Source: CAVQOB01 sp963714325
Lineage (GTDB): Bacteria > Pseudomonadota > Alphaproteobacteria > Rhizobiales > Hyphomicrobiaceae
Reading direction: 5' to 3'
NCBI GenBank assembly: GCA_963714325.1
Contig: CAVQOB010000019.1
Span: 1-64,000 of the forward strand
Length of the DNA: 64,000 nucleotides
Each line of letters starts with the position of its first letter. The first letter of the stretch is position 1. Shown here piece after piece: positions 9,257 to 18,396 of the stretch. The notes under the pieces are model-generated. The model saw only the letters and a program-made list of their open reading frames with translations. It had not been told where the DNA came from and did no database searches. Both the position numbers and the translations under genes were made by a program.

Positions 9257-10039
9257 TCAGACGAACTGCACAGCGACATTGCCGAGTTGGCCGAAGTCGG
9301 CCTGCACGGTGTCGCCGGGCGCGACCCAGATGGGGCGCGTGAACGATCCGGCCAGCATCATGTGGCCAGGTTCCAACGTGACGCCGTGCGGGCCGACCTT
9401 GTTGGCGAGCCATGCAATCCCCATGGCCGGGTGACCCATCACGCCCGAGGCGAGGCCGGTCTCTTCGACTTCGCCGTTCTTGTAGAGCGCGCACCCAACC
9501 CAGCGGAGATCAACCTCGGTCGGGCCAACCGGGCGGCCGCCGAGGACGATGCCGGCTGCTGCGCCATTGTCGGAAATGGTATCAAAGATCTTGCGCGGGT
9601 CCTGCAGGCGGGCGTCGATCAGTTCCAGCGACGGTACGACGTACTCGGTCGCGCGCAGGACATCGATGAGGCCGACGCCCGGGCCTTTCAGCGGCTTGGC
9701 GAGCACGAAGCATAATTCGACTTCGACGCGCGGCACGCAGAACTGCGCCGCCTTGATTTTTGCGCCGTCGGCGAACACCATGTCGTCGAGCAGTACGCCG
9801 TAATCGGGTTCATCGATGCCCGACGAGCGCTGCATCGCCTTCGATGTCAGCCCGATCTTGTGGCCGACGATTTTGCGCCCCTTGGCGACGCGCCGGCGAA
9901 TGGTTTCCGCCTGGATCGCATAGGCATCATCGAAGTCAATCGTTGGCCACGTCTTTGACAACTGCTCGGCTTGGCGGCGTTCGGCGGCGGCGGTCATCAA
10001 GCGGTCGGCGGCCTTGTTGCGATCGGCGGGGCTCAGCAT
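9257..10039 (-). CDS. hpaH: 2-oxo-hepta-3-ene-1,7-dioate hydratase-like enzyme
   Basis: 260 residues from the ATG at 10039, preceded by AAAGGA seven bases upstream. It belongs to the 2-keto-4-pentenoate hydratase/fumarylacetoacetase-like superfamily, which hydrates vinyl-oxo acids in aromatic meta-cleavage pathways. Visible family features are GHKIGLTSKAMQ, DYGVLLDDMVFADG, VEVELCFVLAKPL and the C-terminal PGDTVQADFGQLGNV, which resembles HpaH more than MhpD. No other hpa genes are present. It starts 74 bases downstream of the dnaE2 stop, on the same strand, so it may be read from the SOS operon or its own promoter. The exact substrate is uncertain. Confidence 0.85.
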   Translation of the reverse strand: MLSPADRNKAADRLMTAAAERRQAEQLSKTWPTIDFDDAYAIQAETIRRRVAKGRKIVGHKIGLTSKAMQRSSGIDEPDYGVLLDDMVFADGAKIKAAQFCVPRVEVELCFVLAKPLKGPGVGLIDVLRATEYVVPSLELIDARLQDPRKIFDTISDNGAAAGIVLGGRPVGPTEVDLRWVGCALYKNGEVEETGLASGVMGHPAMGIAWLANKVGPHGVTLEPGHMMLAGSFTRPIWVAPGDTVQADFGQLGNVAVQFV

Positions 10040-10113
10040 CAGGCGTCCTTTCGAGGGGATAGGAATACGTCGATATCGAGCTTTACGACCGCGTCGCAAG
10101 CAAGACAAGCCGA

Positions 10114-13100
10114 TCAATGAAAATCCCGCGATTTCGGCAGGACGCGAACGTCGCGGGGATGGGTGCGTTGCGGCGGGACTGGCGACCTCGCTGGCGGGCG
10201 GGCCACTTCATCGACGCGCGCGAGCGCGGTTGCCGGCGCATGCTGGTCGGAAAGACGGCTCAACTCGGCGGTGCGATCAAACACCTTCTTGGCCATCAGA
10301 TGCACGACGCCTTCGGCGCTGCGCTGCACCTTGCCTTCGATCATCAGCAGCCGTGCGCCCATCACTTCCTTGCGGTAGCGCTCGAACAGCCGCGCCCAGA
10401 GCACGACATTGGTGACACCGGTTTCATCCTCCAGCGTAATGAAGATGGCGTTGCCTTTCCCCGGCCGCTGCCGCACCAGCACGACACCCGCCGTCCGCGC
10501 CACCCGGCCATCGGGCAAGGCAGTGGTCGCAGCGCAACTGAGCACGCGCTCCTGCGCGAAGACGTCGCGCAGCATGCTCATCGGATGTCCCTTCAAGGAG
10601 AGGCGGATGGTCTGGTAGTCGGCGGCGATATGCTCGCTGAGCGGCATCGCCGGCAGCAACGCGTCCGGCTCGTCGGCAAGTTCGCGGGCTTGCGCGGCGG
10701 CAAAGAGCGGGAGTGGCACATCGTCGGGGAGACGGCGCACCGCCCACATAGCCTCGCGCCGGTCGAGGCCGAGCGAGCGGAACGCATCCGCATCGGCGAG
10801 CAGGCGCAAGGGCCGTCCGGCGAGACCGGCGCGGCGGCTCAAGTCTTCGACGCTGGTGTAGGCTTTCGCTCGTGCGGCGACGAGTGCCGCGCCGTCACGG
10901 GCCGCCAAGCCGTCGATCTGCCGGAAGCCGATGCGGAGCGCGAGCGCGCCATCGTCGCCGGCCTCGAGTGTGTTGTCCCAGCCGCTGTGATTGATGTCGG
11001 TGGCCCGCACCTCCACGCCATGCTCACGCGCGTCGCGCACGATCTGCGCCGGGGCGTAGAAGCCCATCGGTTGTGAATTCAGCAGTGCGCAGGCGAACAC
11101 GGCGGGGTGGCGGCACTTGATGTAGGATGAAATGTAGACCAGCTTGGCGAACGACGCGGCGTGGCTTTCCGGAAAGCCGTAGCTGCCGAAGCCCTTGATC
11201 TGCTCGAAGCAGCGCTGGGCGAAGTCCGGCTCGTACCCGCGCGCCACCATGCGTTCGATCATCAGCGTCTCGAATGTGCCGATAGTGCCGACGTTGCGGA
11301 ACGTCGCCATCGCCCGGCGCAATCCGTTGGCTTCGGCATCGGTGAACTTCGCCGCCACCATCGCAAGCCGCATCGCCTGCTCCTGGAAGAGTGGTACTCC
11401 CTTCGTCTTGTTCAGCACCTGATAGAGTTCGTCGGCGGGGCCGTGTTCGGGCGTGGGCGCCGGGAAGCTGACCTTCTCGATGCCGTTGCGCCGTCTGAGA
11501 TAGGGATGCACCATGTCGCCCTGGATCGGCCCCGGCCGGACGATGGCGACCTGGATCACCAGATCATAGAATTCGCGCGGCTTGAGGCGCGGCAGCATGT
11601 TCATCTGCGCGCGGCTCTCGACCTGGAAGACGCCGAGCGAATCGCCTTTGCACAGCATGTTGTAGACGTCCGCCTGCTCGCGCGGCACCTCGGCCAGGCC
11701 ATAGTCGATGCCGCTGTGCGCCCTGAGCAGGTCGAACGATTTGCGGATGCAGGTCAGCATGCCGAGCGCCAGCACATCGACCTTCATCAGGCCGAGCGCA
11801 TCGATGTCGTCCTTGTCCCATTCGATGAAGGTGCGATCGGCCATGGCGGCGTTGCCGATCGGCACGATCTCGTCGAGCCGCCCGCGCGCCAGGATGAACC
11901 CGCCGACATGCTGCGAAAGGTGCCGGGGAAAGCCGAGCAGGCGGCTGGCCAGATCGACGGCACGCTGGATCGCCGGATTGTCGGGATCGAGCCCGGCGTC
12001 CTGGATATGGCGGGCCTTGATATCGCGGCCCCATCCGCCCCACTGCGTGTTGGCGAGGCGAGCGGTGATGTCTTCGGAAAGTCCGAGGGCCTTGCCGACA
12101 TCGCGGATGGCGCTGCGCGGGCGATAGCTGATGACGGTCGCGGCGATGCCGGCGCGATGGCGGCCGTATTTCCCGTAGATGTATTGAATGACCTCCTCGC
12201 GCCGTTCGTGCTCGAAGTCGACGTCGATGTCGGGCGGCTCCTTGCGTTCGGCCGAAATGAACCGCGCGAACAGCACGTCGTGGTCTTTCGGATCGACGGC
12301 GGTGATGCCGAGTACATAGCAGATCGCGGAGTTGGCGGCCGAGCCGCGCCCCTGGCAGAGAATGCCGCGCGCCTGTGCAAAACTGACGATGTCGTGAACG
12401 GTGAGGAAGTAACGCGCATAATCGAGTTCGCCGATCAATTTCAATTCGGCACTGATGAGGGCTTCGACCTTGGCCGGTACACCCTGCGGATAGCGTGTCA
12501 GTGCCGAGCGACGTGTGAGTTCCGTGAGCCAGGCCTGTGGCGTCCAACCCGACGGAACGGGCTCATCCGGATATTCGTATTTGAGCTGTTCGAGCGAGAA
12601 GCCGACGCGATCGAGGAAGCGTGCCGCCTCGGCAATGGCGTCGGGCGCATCACGAAAGAGCCGCGTCATTTCGCTCGGTGGTTTGAGATGCCGCTCGGCG
12701 TTGGCCTCGAGGCGTCGCCCGGCGGCGGCGATGGTGGTGCCTTCGCGGATGCAGGTGAGGATGTCCTGCAGGTCGCGCTGGCCGGCATCGGCGTAGAGCA
12801 CGTCGTTGGTCGCCAGCAGCGGGACGCGGGCATGCGCAGCTGCGGCCTGCATGCGTGCGAGACGCCGGCGGTCATCGCCCCTGAGCAGCATCCGGGCGGC
12901 GAGCCAGACGCGGCCGGGCGCCGTCTCGCTCAGGCGCGGCAGCAAGGTTTGCAGTGGCTCCAGCCGGCGATCCGGCATGACGATCAGCAGCAGGTCCTGC
13001 GTGTCGGCGATCAGATCGTCGAGTGTCAGAAGGCACGCGCCTTTCTCCGCCCGCGTATTGCCGCGTGTCAGCAGCCGGCACAGCCGCCCCCAGCCGGCGC

Positions 13101-13476
13101 GGTTCTCGGGGTAAGCCAGGATGTCCGGCGTGCCGTCCGAAAAAACCAAGCGGGTACCGGTGACGAGTTTGAAAGCCTGCGCGCGTTTCTGCAGCCAGAG
13201 CGGATCATAGGCCTCGCTGTTGGTTGGCGAAGTCTCTTGCCAGACGAATTCTCCCGGCCCCGATCCGTCGCGGATTTTTTCAGGCGGGATGGTGCCGTCG
13301 CGACGCAATTCATCCAGCGCACTGTAGGCCCGGACCACCCCCGCCAGCGTATTGCGGTCGGCGATGCCGATGCCGTGATGGCCGAGCAGCAAGGCAGTGA
13401 GCACGAGGTCGCGGGGTTGCGAGGCGCCGCTGAGAAATGAGAACGTGCTGCTGGTGGCGAGTTCGGCGTAGCGCAT
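10114..13476 (-). CDS. dnaE2: Error-prone DNA polymerase DnaE2 (ImuC)
   Basis: Translesion polymerase of the C family that performs SOS mutagenesis with ImuA and ImuB. I chose the ATG at 13476, where the PHP domain begins (MRYAELATSSTFSFLSGAS), giving 1,120 residues, the normal length; the frame stays open to 13809 and an ATG at 13635 would overlap less with imuB. The catalytic centre PDIDVDFEHERREEV, the QHVGGF thumb segment, the helix-hairpin-helix region (GFRQIDGL) and the C-terminal OB fold (ARTAGVVLVRQRPGKGNAIF, FITLEDETG) are all present. Last gene of the imuA-imuB-dnaE2 operon. Confidence 0.95.
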   Translation of the reverse strand: MRYAELATSSTFSFLSGASQPRDLVLTALLLGHHGIGIADRNTLAGVVRAYSALDELRRDGTIPPEKIRDGSGPGEFVWQETSPTNSEAYDPLWLQKRAQAFKLVTGTRLVFSDGTPDILAYPENRAGWGRLCRLLTRGNTRAEKGACLLTLDDLIADTQDLLLIVMPDRRLEPLQTLLPRLSETAPGRVWLAARMLLRGDDRRRLARMQAAAAHARVPLLATNDVLYADAGQRDLQDILTCIREGTTIAAAGRRLEANAERHLKPPSEMTRLFRDAPDAIAEAARFLDRVGFSLEQLKYEYPDEPVPSGWTPQAWLTELTRRSALTRYPQGVPAKVEALISAELKLIGELDYARYFLTVHDIVSFAQARGILCQGRGSAANSAICYVLGITAVDPKDHDVLFARFISAERKEPPDIDVDFEHERREEVIQYIYGKYGRHRAGIAATVISYRPRSAIRDVGKALGLSEDITARLANTQWGGWGRDIKARHIQDAGLDPDNPAIQRAVDLASRLLGFPRHLSQHVGGFILARGRLDEIVPIGNAAMADRTFIEWDKDDIDALGLMKVDVLALGMLTCIRKSFDLLRAHSGIDYGLAEVPREQADVYNMLCKGDSLGVFQVESRAQMNMLPRLKPREFYDLVIQVAIVRPGPIQGDMVHPYLRRRNGIEKVSFPAPTPEHGPADELYQVLNKTKGVPLFQEQAMRLAMVAAKFTDAEANGLRRAMATFRNVGTIGTFETLMIERMVARGYEPDFAQRCFEQIKGFGSYGFPESHAASFAKLVYISSYIKCRHPAVFACALLNSQPMGFYAPAQIVRDAREHGVEVRATDINHSGWDNTLEAGDDGALALRIGFRQIDGLAARDGAALVAARAKAYTSVEDLSRRAGLAGRPLRLLADADAFRSLGLDRREAMWAVRRLPDDVPLPLFAAAQARELADEPDALLPAMPLSEHIAADYQTIRLSLKGHPMSMLRDVFAQERVLSCAATTALPDGRVARTAGVVLVRQRPGKGNAIFITLEDETGVTNVVLWARLFERYRKEVMGARLLMIEGKVQRSAEGVVHLMAKKVFDRTAELSRLSDQHAPATALARVDEVARPPARSPVPPQRTHPRDVRVLPKSRDFH

Positions 13477-13618
13477 CAGGATCTGTCCGATAGGGATTGA
13501 ATCACCAGCAGCCCCTGATACTTTCTGTTGTCGCGCTTCTGATCGGAAATCCGGTACACTTTTTTTGCGCTTCAGCTGCCCACCAGCAGCCGCGCGGGCA
13601 CATTTCTCGGCAAGCGCT

Positions 13619-15289
13619 TTAGACGAACAACCCATAGAGATACCAGCGCGGCGGGGTGGTGCTTTCACCGTAAAGCCCTTCGCGAAAAATCCAGAAGCGG
13701 CAGCCGTTGGTGTCCTCGACCCGGTAATAGCTGCGTGCGGGTTGCTCGCCGGGCGTGCGCCACCAGGCCGGCGCGATGCGTTCGGGCCCCTCGGCGCAGG
13801 CGATCTCATGCAGAACGCGCCGCCAACGAAAGCGCAGTGGTGGCCCTTCCGGCACTTCGGCTAACGCTTCGATGGGGTGTGGGGAAACAAAAACATGGAT
13901 CGGCCGCGCGGGCGGTTCGCCTGGTTCTAACGCCGGCCACGCGTTGGCGAGTGCGCTGGACGTACCTAATTCTCGCGGTAGGTTGGCCTGCGCCGCCGGT
14001 ACGAGGCGCGCGGCGTGATCGGGATCATGACTGTCGCGCGGCTCGTAGCGCAAAACGCGGCTGTCCCCGAAGCGCGCGACCAGCCGGTCGACCAGGTCGC
14101 CGACGCCGTCCGAGCCCGTGACGTCTGCCCGGTCGAGCTGCAGTTGCGCCGTGTTGAGCGGCTCTGTGTGGGGGACGCTTAAACGGAACGCGTCGAAGCC
14201 GAAGCCGGGATCGAGCGGATCGGCGAGGCACGCAAGCCGCTCGCGGTAAAGCCGCATGATCGCCGCAACATCGCGCGACGGCCGGCCGGTCTGAACGCGC
14301 AGCTCGCGCACGACGCCATCGCTGCGGAAGAAACGGGCGTCGAAGATGCGCCCGCCCTGGCCGCGCTCGGTCAAGATGTGGGCCGCTTCGGCGATGAGTG
14401 CGGCGAGCAGGTCCTCGATCGCGGCCGTTTGCGTCATTGGCTCGGCGAAATGCCGTTCGACGGTCATGGCGGGGAGGGGCCGCAGCGGCGTGATGCGGGT
14501 GTCCTCGAGGCCTTGGATGCGGGCGAGGCGGGTGATGAGATCCTGGCCGAAGCGGGCGGCGAGCACTTGTGCTGGACGCTCCGCCAGATCGCCGATGGTC
14601 TTGAGGCCCGCCCGCGACAGGGCGAGCATCGTCTCCGCCGGCAATCCGGCGACCGCTGCGACCGGCAGACGCTGTGCCAGGCTCGCGTCCTCGCCGGGTG
14701 GTACAATGGAGACGCGACTGAAACGGGCGAGCGCACGTGCGGCGTCGGGCGTGCCGGCGATGCAGGCGCGAACACTGAGGTTCAATCGCGCGAGGCGGGT
14801 GGCGGCTTTGGTGCGCAGGCCTGTCTCGCCGCCGAAGAGATGCGCGCATCCGGTGATGTCGAGCAGCAAGCCGTCGGCGGGGTCGAGCGCGACCAGTGGC
14901 GTGAAGCGTCCGCACATCTGCGCGAGATGGTCGAGGAAGCGGGAATCGGCGCGGGTGTCGGCCTCTACGCTGACGAGATCGGTGATCCGCGCCCGCGCAT
15001 CCGCCAGCGTCGTCCCCGCTGTCAGGCCGAGTTGCGTGGCGTGCTGATCGACTGCGACGATCCGCAGCGCGCTTTTGATTTTCGCGACGATGACCAGGGG
15101 GCGCTCATCGGGCGTGGCGGGCGCCGCCGCTGGCTGCTCTGCGGAAGTCGGGGTGATCGACGTCCGCCGCACCCGATCGGTGGGGAGGAATGGAAACCAC
15201 AGCGCGAGGTAGCGGCGCGGCGCTGGGCCAACGCTGGTCTTGGCTGCGCTGCTCTTGGAAGCGGCGTTCTTGGAAAGAGTGCTGGTCAC
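13619..15289 (-). CDS. imuB: ImuB, catalytically atypical Y-family polymerase homologue
   Basis: 556 residues. ImuB has a Y-family polymerase fold without polymerase activity and bridges ImuA, DnaE2 and the beta clamp. Family features are visible: YLALWFPFLPTDRV at the start, the palm region LVVALDPADGLLLDITGCAHLFGGE, a finger/HhH segment (GDLAERPAQVLAARFG), and the characteristic C-terminus RSYYRVEDTNGCRFWIFREGLYG. Its start lies about 185 bases inside imuA, so the two coding regions overlap in different frames, which suggests tight translational coupling. It ends shortly before dnaE2. Confidence 0.93.
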   Translation of the reverse strand: MTSTLSKNAASKSSAAKTSVGPAPRRYLALWFPFLPTDRVRRTSITPTSAEQPAAAPATPDERPLVIVAKIKSALRIVAVDQHATQLGLTAGTTLADARARITDLVSVEADTRADSRFLDHLAQMCGRFTPLVALDPADGLLLDITGCAHLFGGETGLRTKAATRLARLNLSVRACIAGTPDAARALARFSRVSIVPPGEDASLAQRLPVAAVAGLPAETMLALSRAGLKTIGDLAERPAQVLAARFGQDLITRLARIQGLEDTRITPLRPLPAMTVERHFAEPMTQTAAIEDLLAALIAEAAHILTERGQGGRIFDARFFRSDGVVRELRVQTGRPSRDVAAIMRLYRERLACLADPLDPGFGFDAFRLSVPHTEPLNTAQLQLDRADVTGSDGVGDLVDRLVARFGDSRVLRYEPRDSHDPDHAARLVPAAQANLPRELGTSSALANAWPALEPGEPPARPIHVFVSPHPIEALAEVPEGPPLRFRWRRVLHEIACAEGPERIAPAWWRTPGEQPARSYYRVEDTNGCRFWIFREGLYGESTTPPRWYLYGLFV

Positions 15290-15959
15290 GATTCCACTCC
15301 ACAGACCACGATAACCCCGCGACGCCGCCGCGCTGGCGGATCAACTGCACTGCAAAAACCGGAAAACCCGGCGCCTTGTCCGCGAGCGGCCGCGAGGGCA
15401 GGGGATGCACCATCCAGCGGGTTGCTGCCGCACTCGGCGCCGGGCACGCCGCGACGCGCAGCATCAGGATGGGAACCGCTGACTTGGCCGCGGCTAGTGA
15501 CAACCGGCGGCTCGCCTTCAGATCGAGCAGGCGTGGCGCCCCCCATGGCTCGATCAGTACCGCACCGAGTTTCGCGCAGCTGAGCGCTTGTTCCCCGGCC
15601 CGTAGCACGCCTTCGATATCGCGCGCCCTGACCAGAATGAGGCCGGCAGGATCGAGCCCGAATTCAGCAAGGCCTGCGGCATCGAGCCGTCCCGTCTCCG
15701 TATCCAGGAAGTCCTGCCGCACCCAGAGGATCGGCTTTGCCTGCGCCGCCCGTACCGCCAGCGCCGCTGCAAACCCGGTCGCGGCGGCGTGATGCGCGAT
15801 GGTTGCCGCGTAGATGTCGTGCAGGCCGCCCCGCGCCAGGCCGCCGCCAAGCACCGTGTCGATGGCGGGGATACCGAGCGCGATCGGTTGGCCTGTGGAA
15901 GGCCCCTTGTCGGCGTCCTGGAAGGCTTGTCGCAGCGTTGAAAAGGGGGCCGTGGCCAT
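15105..15959 (-). CDS. imuA: ImuA, RecA-like SOS mutagenesis protein
   Basis: 284 residues, with a degenerate RecA/SulA-like fold: ALGIPAIDTVLGGGLARGGLHDIYA replaces the Walker A region, with the strands ILWVRQDFLD and GAVLIEPWGAP following. In this family ImuA interacts with RecA and ImuB. It is the first gene of the operon and has a perfect LexA box ending only seven bases before its ATG. The C-terminal tail (RRFQEQRSQDQRW and beyond) is low-complexity and overlaps imuB, so the exact stop could be affected by any indel there. Confidence 0.9.
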   Translation of the reverse strand: MATAPFSTLRQAFQDADKGPSTGQPIALGIPAIDTVLGGGLARGGLHDIYAATIAHHAAATGFAAALAVRAAQAKPILWVRQDFLDTETGRLDAAGLAEFGLDPAGLILVRARDIEGVLRAGEQALSCAKLGAVLIEPWGAPRLLDLKASRRLSLAAAKSAVPILMLRVAACPAPSAAATRWMVHPLPSRPLADKAPGFPVFAVQLIRQRGGVAGLSWSVEWNRDQHSFQERRFQEQRSQDQRWPSAAPLPRAVVSIPPHRSGAADVDHPDFRRAASGGARHAR

Positions 15960-15965
15960 TTTAAT

Positions 15966-15980
15966 GTTCCTATTTTGTTC
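15966..15980 (-). promoter_or_regulatory. LexA (SOS) box of the imuA operon
   Basis: On the plus strand the sequence reads GTTC-CTATTTT-GTTC, an exact match to the alphaproteobacterial LexA operator GTTC-N7-GTTC. It lies 7 to 21 bases upstream of the imuA ATG. This predicts LexA/RecA control of imuA-imuB-dnaE2. The very short distance to the start codon suggests either a nearly leaderless mRNA or a true start slightly further downstream. Confidence 0.88.
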
Positions 15981-16485
15981 TTTTGTATCTGAAGCGGCCT
16001 TCCTCTGTCAAGCGGCATGACATCTTGGTCGTGGAGTTGCAGCCGATGGCGCGATGATCGATGCCCTGCTCGCCAACGCCGGCGCCGGGGTGACCGACCG
16101 CTTCGCTCTATCCGGGCATGAGCGGCTTTTTTGGGGTAACGCCGGAGATGGGGGAGGTGGCTGCTTGTTCGACGGCACATCGGCGTTGACCGCTGACGGC
16201 GAGACAACAGCCGTCCTCTGGGACAGCGTGGCACGCGCCGCGTGCGCCGTGAATGACCTGGACCGAAAGGTCGCGTCGTTTCCAAGCGATGGTCGGCTGG
16301 ACCAGCAGACGCAGACAGCAGCGAGACGGCAACACTCCATTCCATTTTCGCAATGTCAACGAGCCGTCCTTGCGGGTCCAGCAGACGCCTGTTTGTCTGT
16401 CGCGTTGAAGTGTCTGTCAATTGCCAATGATCGGTGACCAAGCCAGCAGGCATGATGTTGTTTTGCGTGTGTAGGGGAGATCATC
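15981..16485. other. Intergenic region without recognisable gene
   Basis: About 505 bases between imuA and the metallophosphoesterase. Open frames exist on both strands (for example 16054-16437 plus), but their composition is not protein-like and no family is recognisable. A GGGGAGA motif before the ATG at 16486 is the only clear signal. Confidence 0.5.
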
Positions 16486-17331
16486 ATGGCGAACGATACT
16501 GCTGTCACTCCGCTTGTCACTGGGGAGGCGGAGACTCTCGCCCGCGGCAAAACCATTGCCAGCCGCCTACGCCGTGGCGACCTGCCACAAATGGTCGACT
16601 GGTTCGATCCTGGCCTGCTCGCCAAGGTCGGCGTTCGCACAGTGATCTCGTCGACGCTCGGCTCCTATACCGATCAGCGCCTGATGCAGGCGGCGACCGA
16701 CACCGTCGAGGATGAGGCGGTCTTGGCGAACCGCTACAATTACAGCGGTGGCGAATGGGTCGACGGCAATGGCAAGCGGATCGCAACGCAAGCGCTGCCC
16801 GCCGGTCACGACGGCGCCGTCTGGGTCGACTACATCGCCGATCTCGGCGACGGCTTTGAAGCGACCTACGCCATGGCCTACCTGCTTGCCGCCGACGTGC
16901 TGAAAGTCGCCGGCGAAAGCGCGTCCCTTCCCGCCGGCCGATTGCTCATCATGGGTGGCGATCAGGTTTATCCGGATGCGACCAAGCATGAATACAGCAA
17001 TCGACTGCGCGATCCCTATGATTGGGCGTTCTCGACAACCGAGCCCAAGCGCAAGCTGTTCGCCATCCAAGGCAACCACGACTGGTACGACGGCCTCTCG
17101 GCGTTCAGTGCCTTATTCTGCTCGGCACGCGAGCGCATCTCCAAGGGGCTTGGAACGCAGATCGTCGGCTGGCGTTGCCACCAGCACCGCAGCTATTTCG
17201 CGATCAAGCTGCCGCACAACTGGTGGATCTGGGGGCCGGACATCCAACTCGCCGACAATCTCGACGATAGCCAGCGCGACTACTTCGATCTGATGGCCGA
17301 GCAGACAAAGGCGGCCGCTCAGTTTGGCTGA
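16486..17331 (+). CDS. Metallophosphoesterase, C-terminally truncated
   Basis: 281 residues preceded by AGGGGAGATCATC. Two calcineurin-like metal-binding motifs are present: GGDQVYP (the GDxxY-type motif, about residue 162) and GNHDWYDG (about residue 196). The later GHxH-type histidine motifs needed to complete the di-metal site are absent: the protein stops after a DYFDLMAEQ segment, and I find no continuation in the other frames of the next 200 bases. I read it as a larger membrane-associated phosphoesterase that lost its 3' half by deletion. It may be non-functional. Confidence 0.7.
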   Translation: MANDTAVTPLVTGEAETLARGKTIASRLRRGDLPQMVDWFDPGLLAKVGVRTVISSTLGSYTDQRLMQAATDTVEDEAVLANRYNYSGGEWVDGNGKRIATQALPAGHDGAVWVDYIADLGDGFEATYAMAYLLAADVLKVAGESASLPAGRLLIMGGDQVYPDATKHEYSNRLRDPYDWAFSTTEPKRKLFAIQGNHDWYDGLSAFSALFCSARERISKGLGTQIVGWRCHQHRSYFAIKLPHNWWIWGPDIQLADNLDDSQRDYFDLMAEQTKAAAQFG

Positions 17332-17531
17332 GGCGATGGCCGATCCCCTGCGGGGAGCAGGCCGCACCCGACGGGATCGATCATCTCGTGGCCGTCATGC
17401 CGAAGGCGCGTAAGCTAAAGCGTAGGGTCTGGTCGTGGTGACGGTATTGTCGAAAGCGACAATCGCCCCGGCGGTCATTTTTTTTCCACCCGCTGCGCCG
17501 CGCGACGTACGCGTTGGATCGCCGTCGTGCA

Positions 17532-18374
17532 TCAACTGGCCTTCTTCATCGTTGCCGCCTCGGCGTTCGGGAAAAACAGTTGTTGCCCGTCGATCTTGTA
17601 GGAGCGGATGGCGTTCTGTCCTTCGGCGGAGACGACCCAGTCGACAAACGCCTGACCGAGGTCCTTTTTGACGGCCGCGTGCTTTGCCGGATTGACCAGC
17701 ATGATGCCGTATTGATTGAAGAGCGCCTTGTCGCCTTCAACGACGATCTCCAAGGCATCCTTGTTCTTGAAGCTGATCCAGGTGCCGCGATCCGCGAGGA
17801 CATAGGCCCCCATGGCGGCCGACGTGTTGAGCGCCGCGCCCATGCCTTGGCCGATTTCACGATACCAGGCGGGTTTGGCGTCTTGCGGCGCCAGGGCGGC
17901 GGCTTTCCATAGCGCCAATTCGGCCGCATGCGTGCCACTCTTGTCGCCACGCGAGACGAACGGGGTGGCGGCGATCTGGATGGCCTTCAATGCGGCGAGA
18001 ATGTCTTTGCCACCTTTGACCTTTGCGGGATCGGACTTCGGGCCAATGAGCACAAAGTCGTTGTACATGACGTCGAAGCGTTGCACGCCGAAACCGTCGG
18101 CGACAAATTTCTCTTCCTGCGCTTTGGCATGCACGAAGACAACGTCGGCGTCGCCGCGCCGACCGGTGTCGAGCGCCTGCCCGGTGCCTTGGGCGACGAC
18201 CTTTACGTCGATGCCAGTCTTGGCTTTGAACAGCGGCAGAATGTGCCCAAAGAGGCCGGAGTCCTGCGTCGATGTCGTTGAGGCGACGACGATGGATTTG
18301 TCTTGGGCGAGAACTGGTGCTTCGGCGAGAAAAAGGCCGACCGCTAAAGCTAAGACTGTCGTCATCGATCGCAT
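17532..18374 (-). CDS. tupA: Tungstate ABC transporter substrate-binding protein
   Basis: 280 residues from the ATG at 18374, which has AAAGGAT eight bases upstream. It has a signal peptide (about 1-22, APVLA-QDK), then the TupA signature VVASTTSTQDSGLF at the oxyanion site, QGTGQAL, GDADVVFVHAKAQEEKFV and FVSRGDKSGTH, all typical of tungstate-selective binding proteins. It delivers tungstate (possibly molybdate) to TupB/TupC at the inner membrane. It is the last gene of the tupB-tupC-tupA operon, 22 bases after tupC. Confidence 0.93.
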   Translation of the reverse strand: MRSMTTVLALAVGLFLAEAPVLAQDKSIVVASTTSTQDSGLFGHILPLFKAKTGIDVKVVAQGTGQALDTGRRGDADVVFVHAKAQEEKFVADGFGVQRFDVMYNDFVLIGPKSDPAKVKGGKDILAALKAIQIAATPFVSRGDKSGTHAAELALWKAAALAPQDAKPAWYREIGQGMGAALNTSAAMGAYVLADRGTWISFKNKDALEIVVEGDKALFNQYGIMLVNPAKHAAVKKDLGQAFVDWVVSAEGQNAIRSYKIDGQQLFFPNAEAATMKKAS

Positions 18375-18396
18375 GGGATGTATCCTTTTGTTGAAG

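Noticed and set aside
11161..13440. A 759-residue open frame opposite dnaE2
   Set aside because: It is an antisense shadow caused by high-GC codon bias; it has Arg/Ala/Gly-rich non-protein composition and dnaE2 on the other strand is complete.
15554..16453. A 299-residue minus-strand frame over the imuA start
   Set aside because: It is in a different frame from imuA, is Arg/Pro-rich and has no family resemblance.
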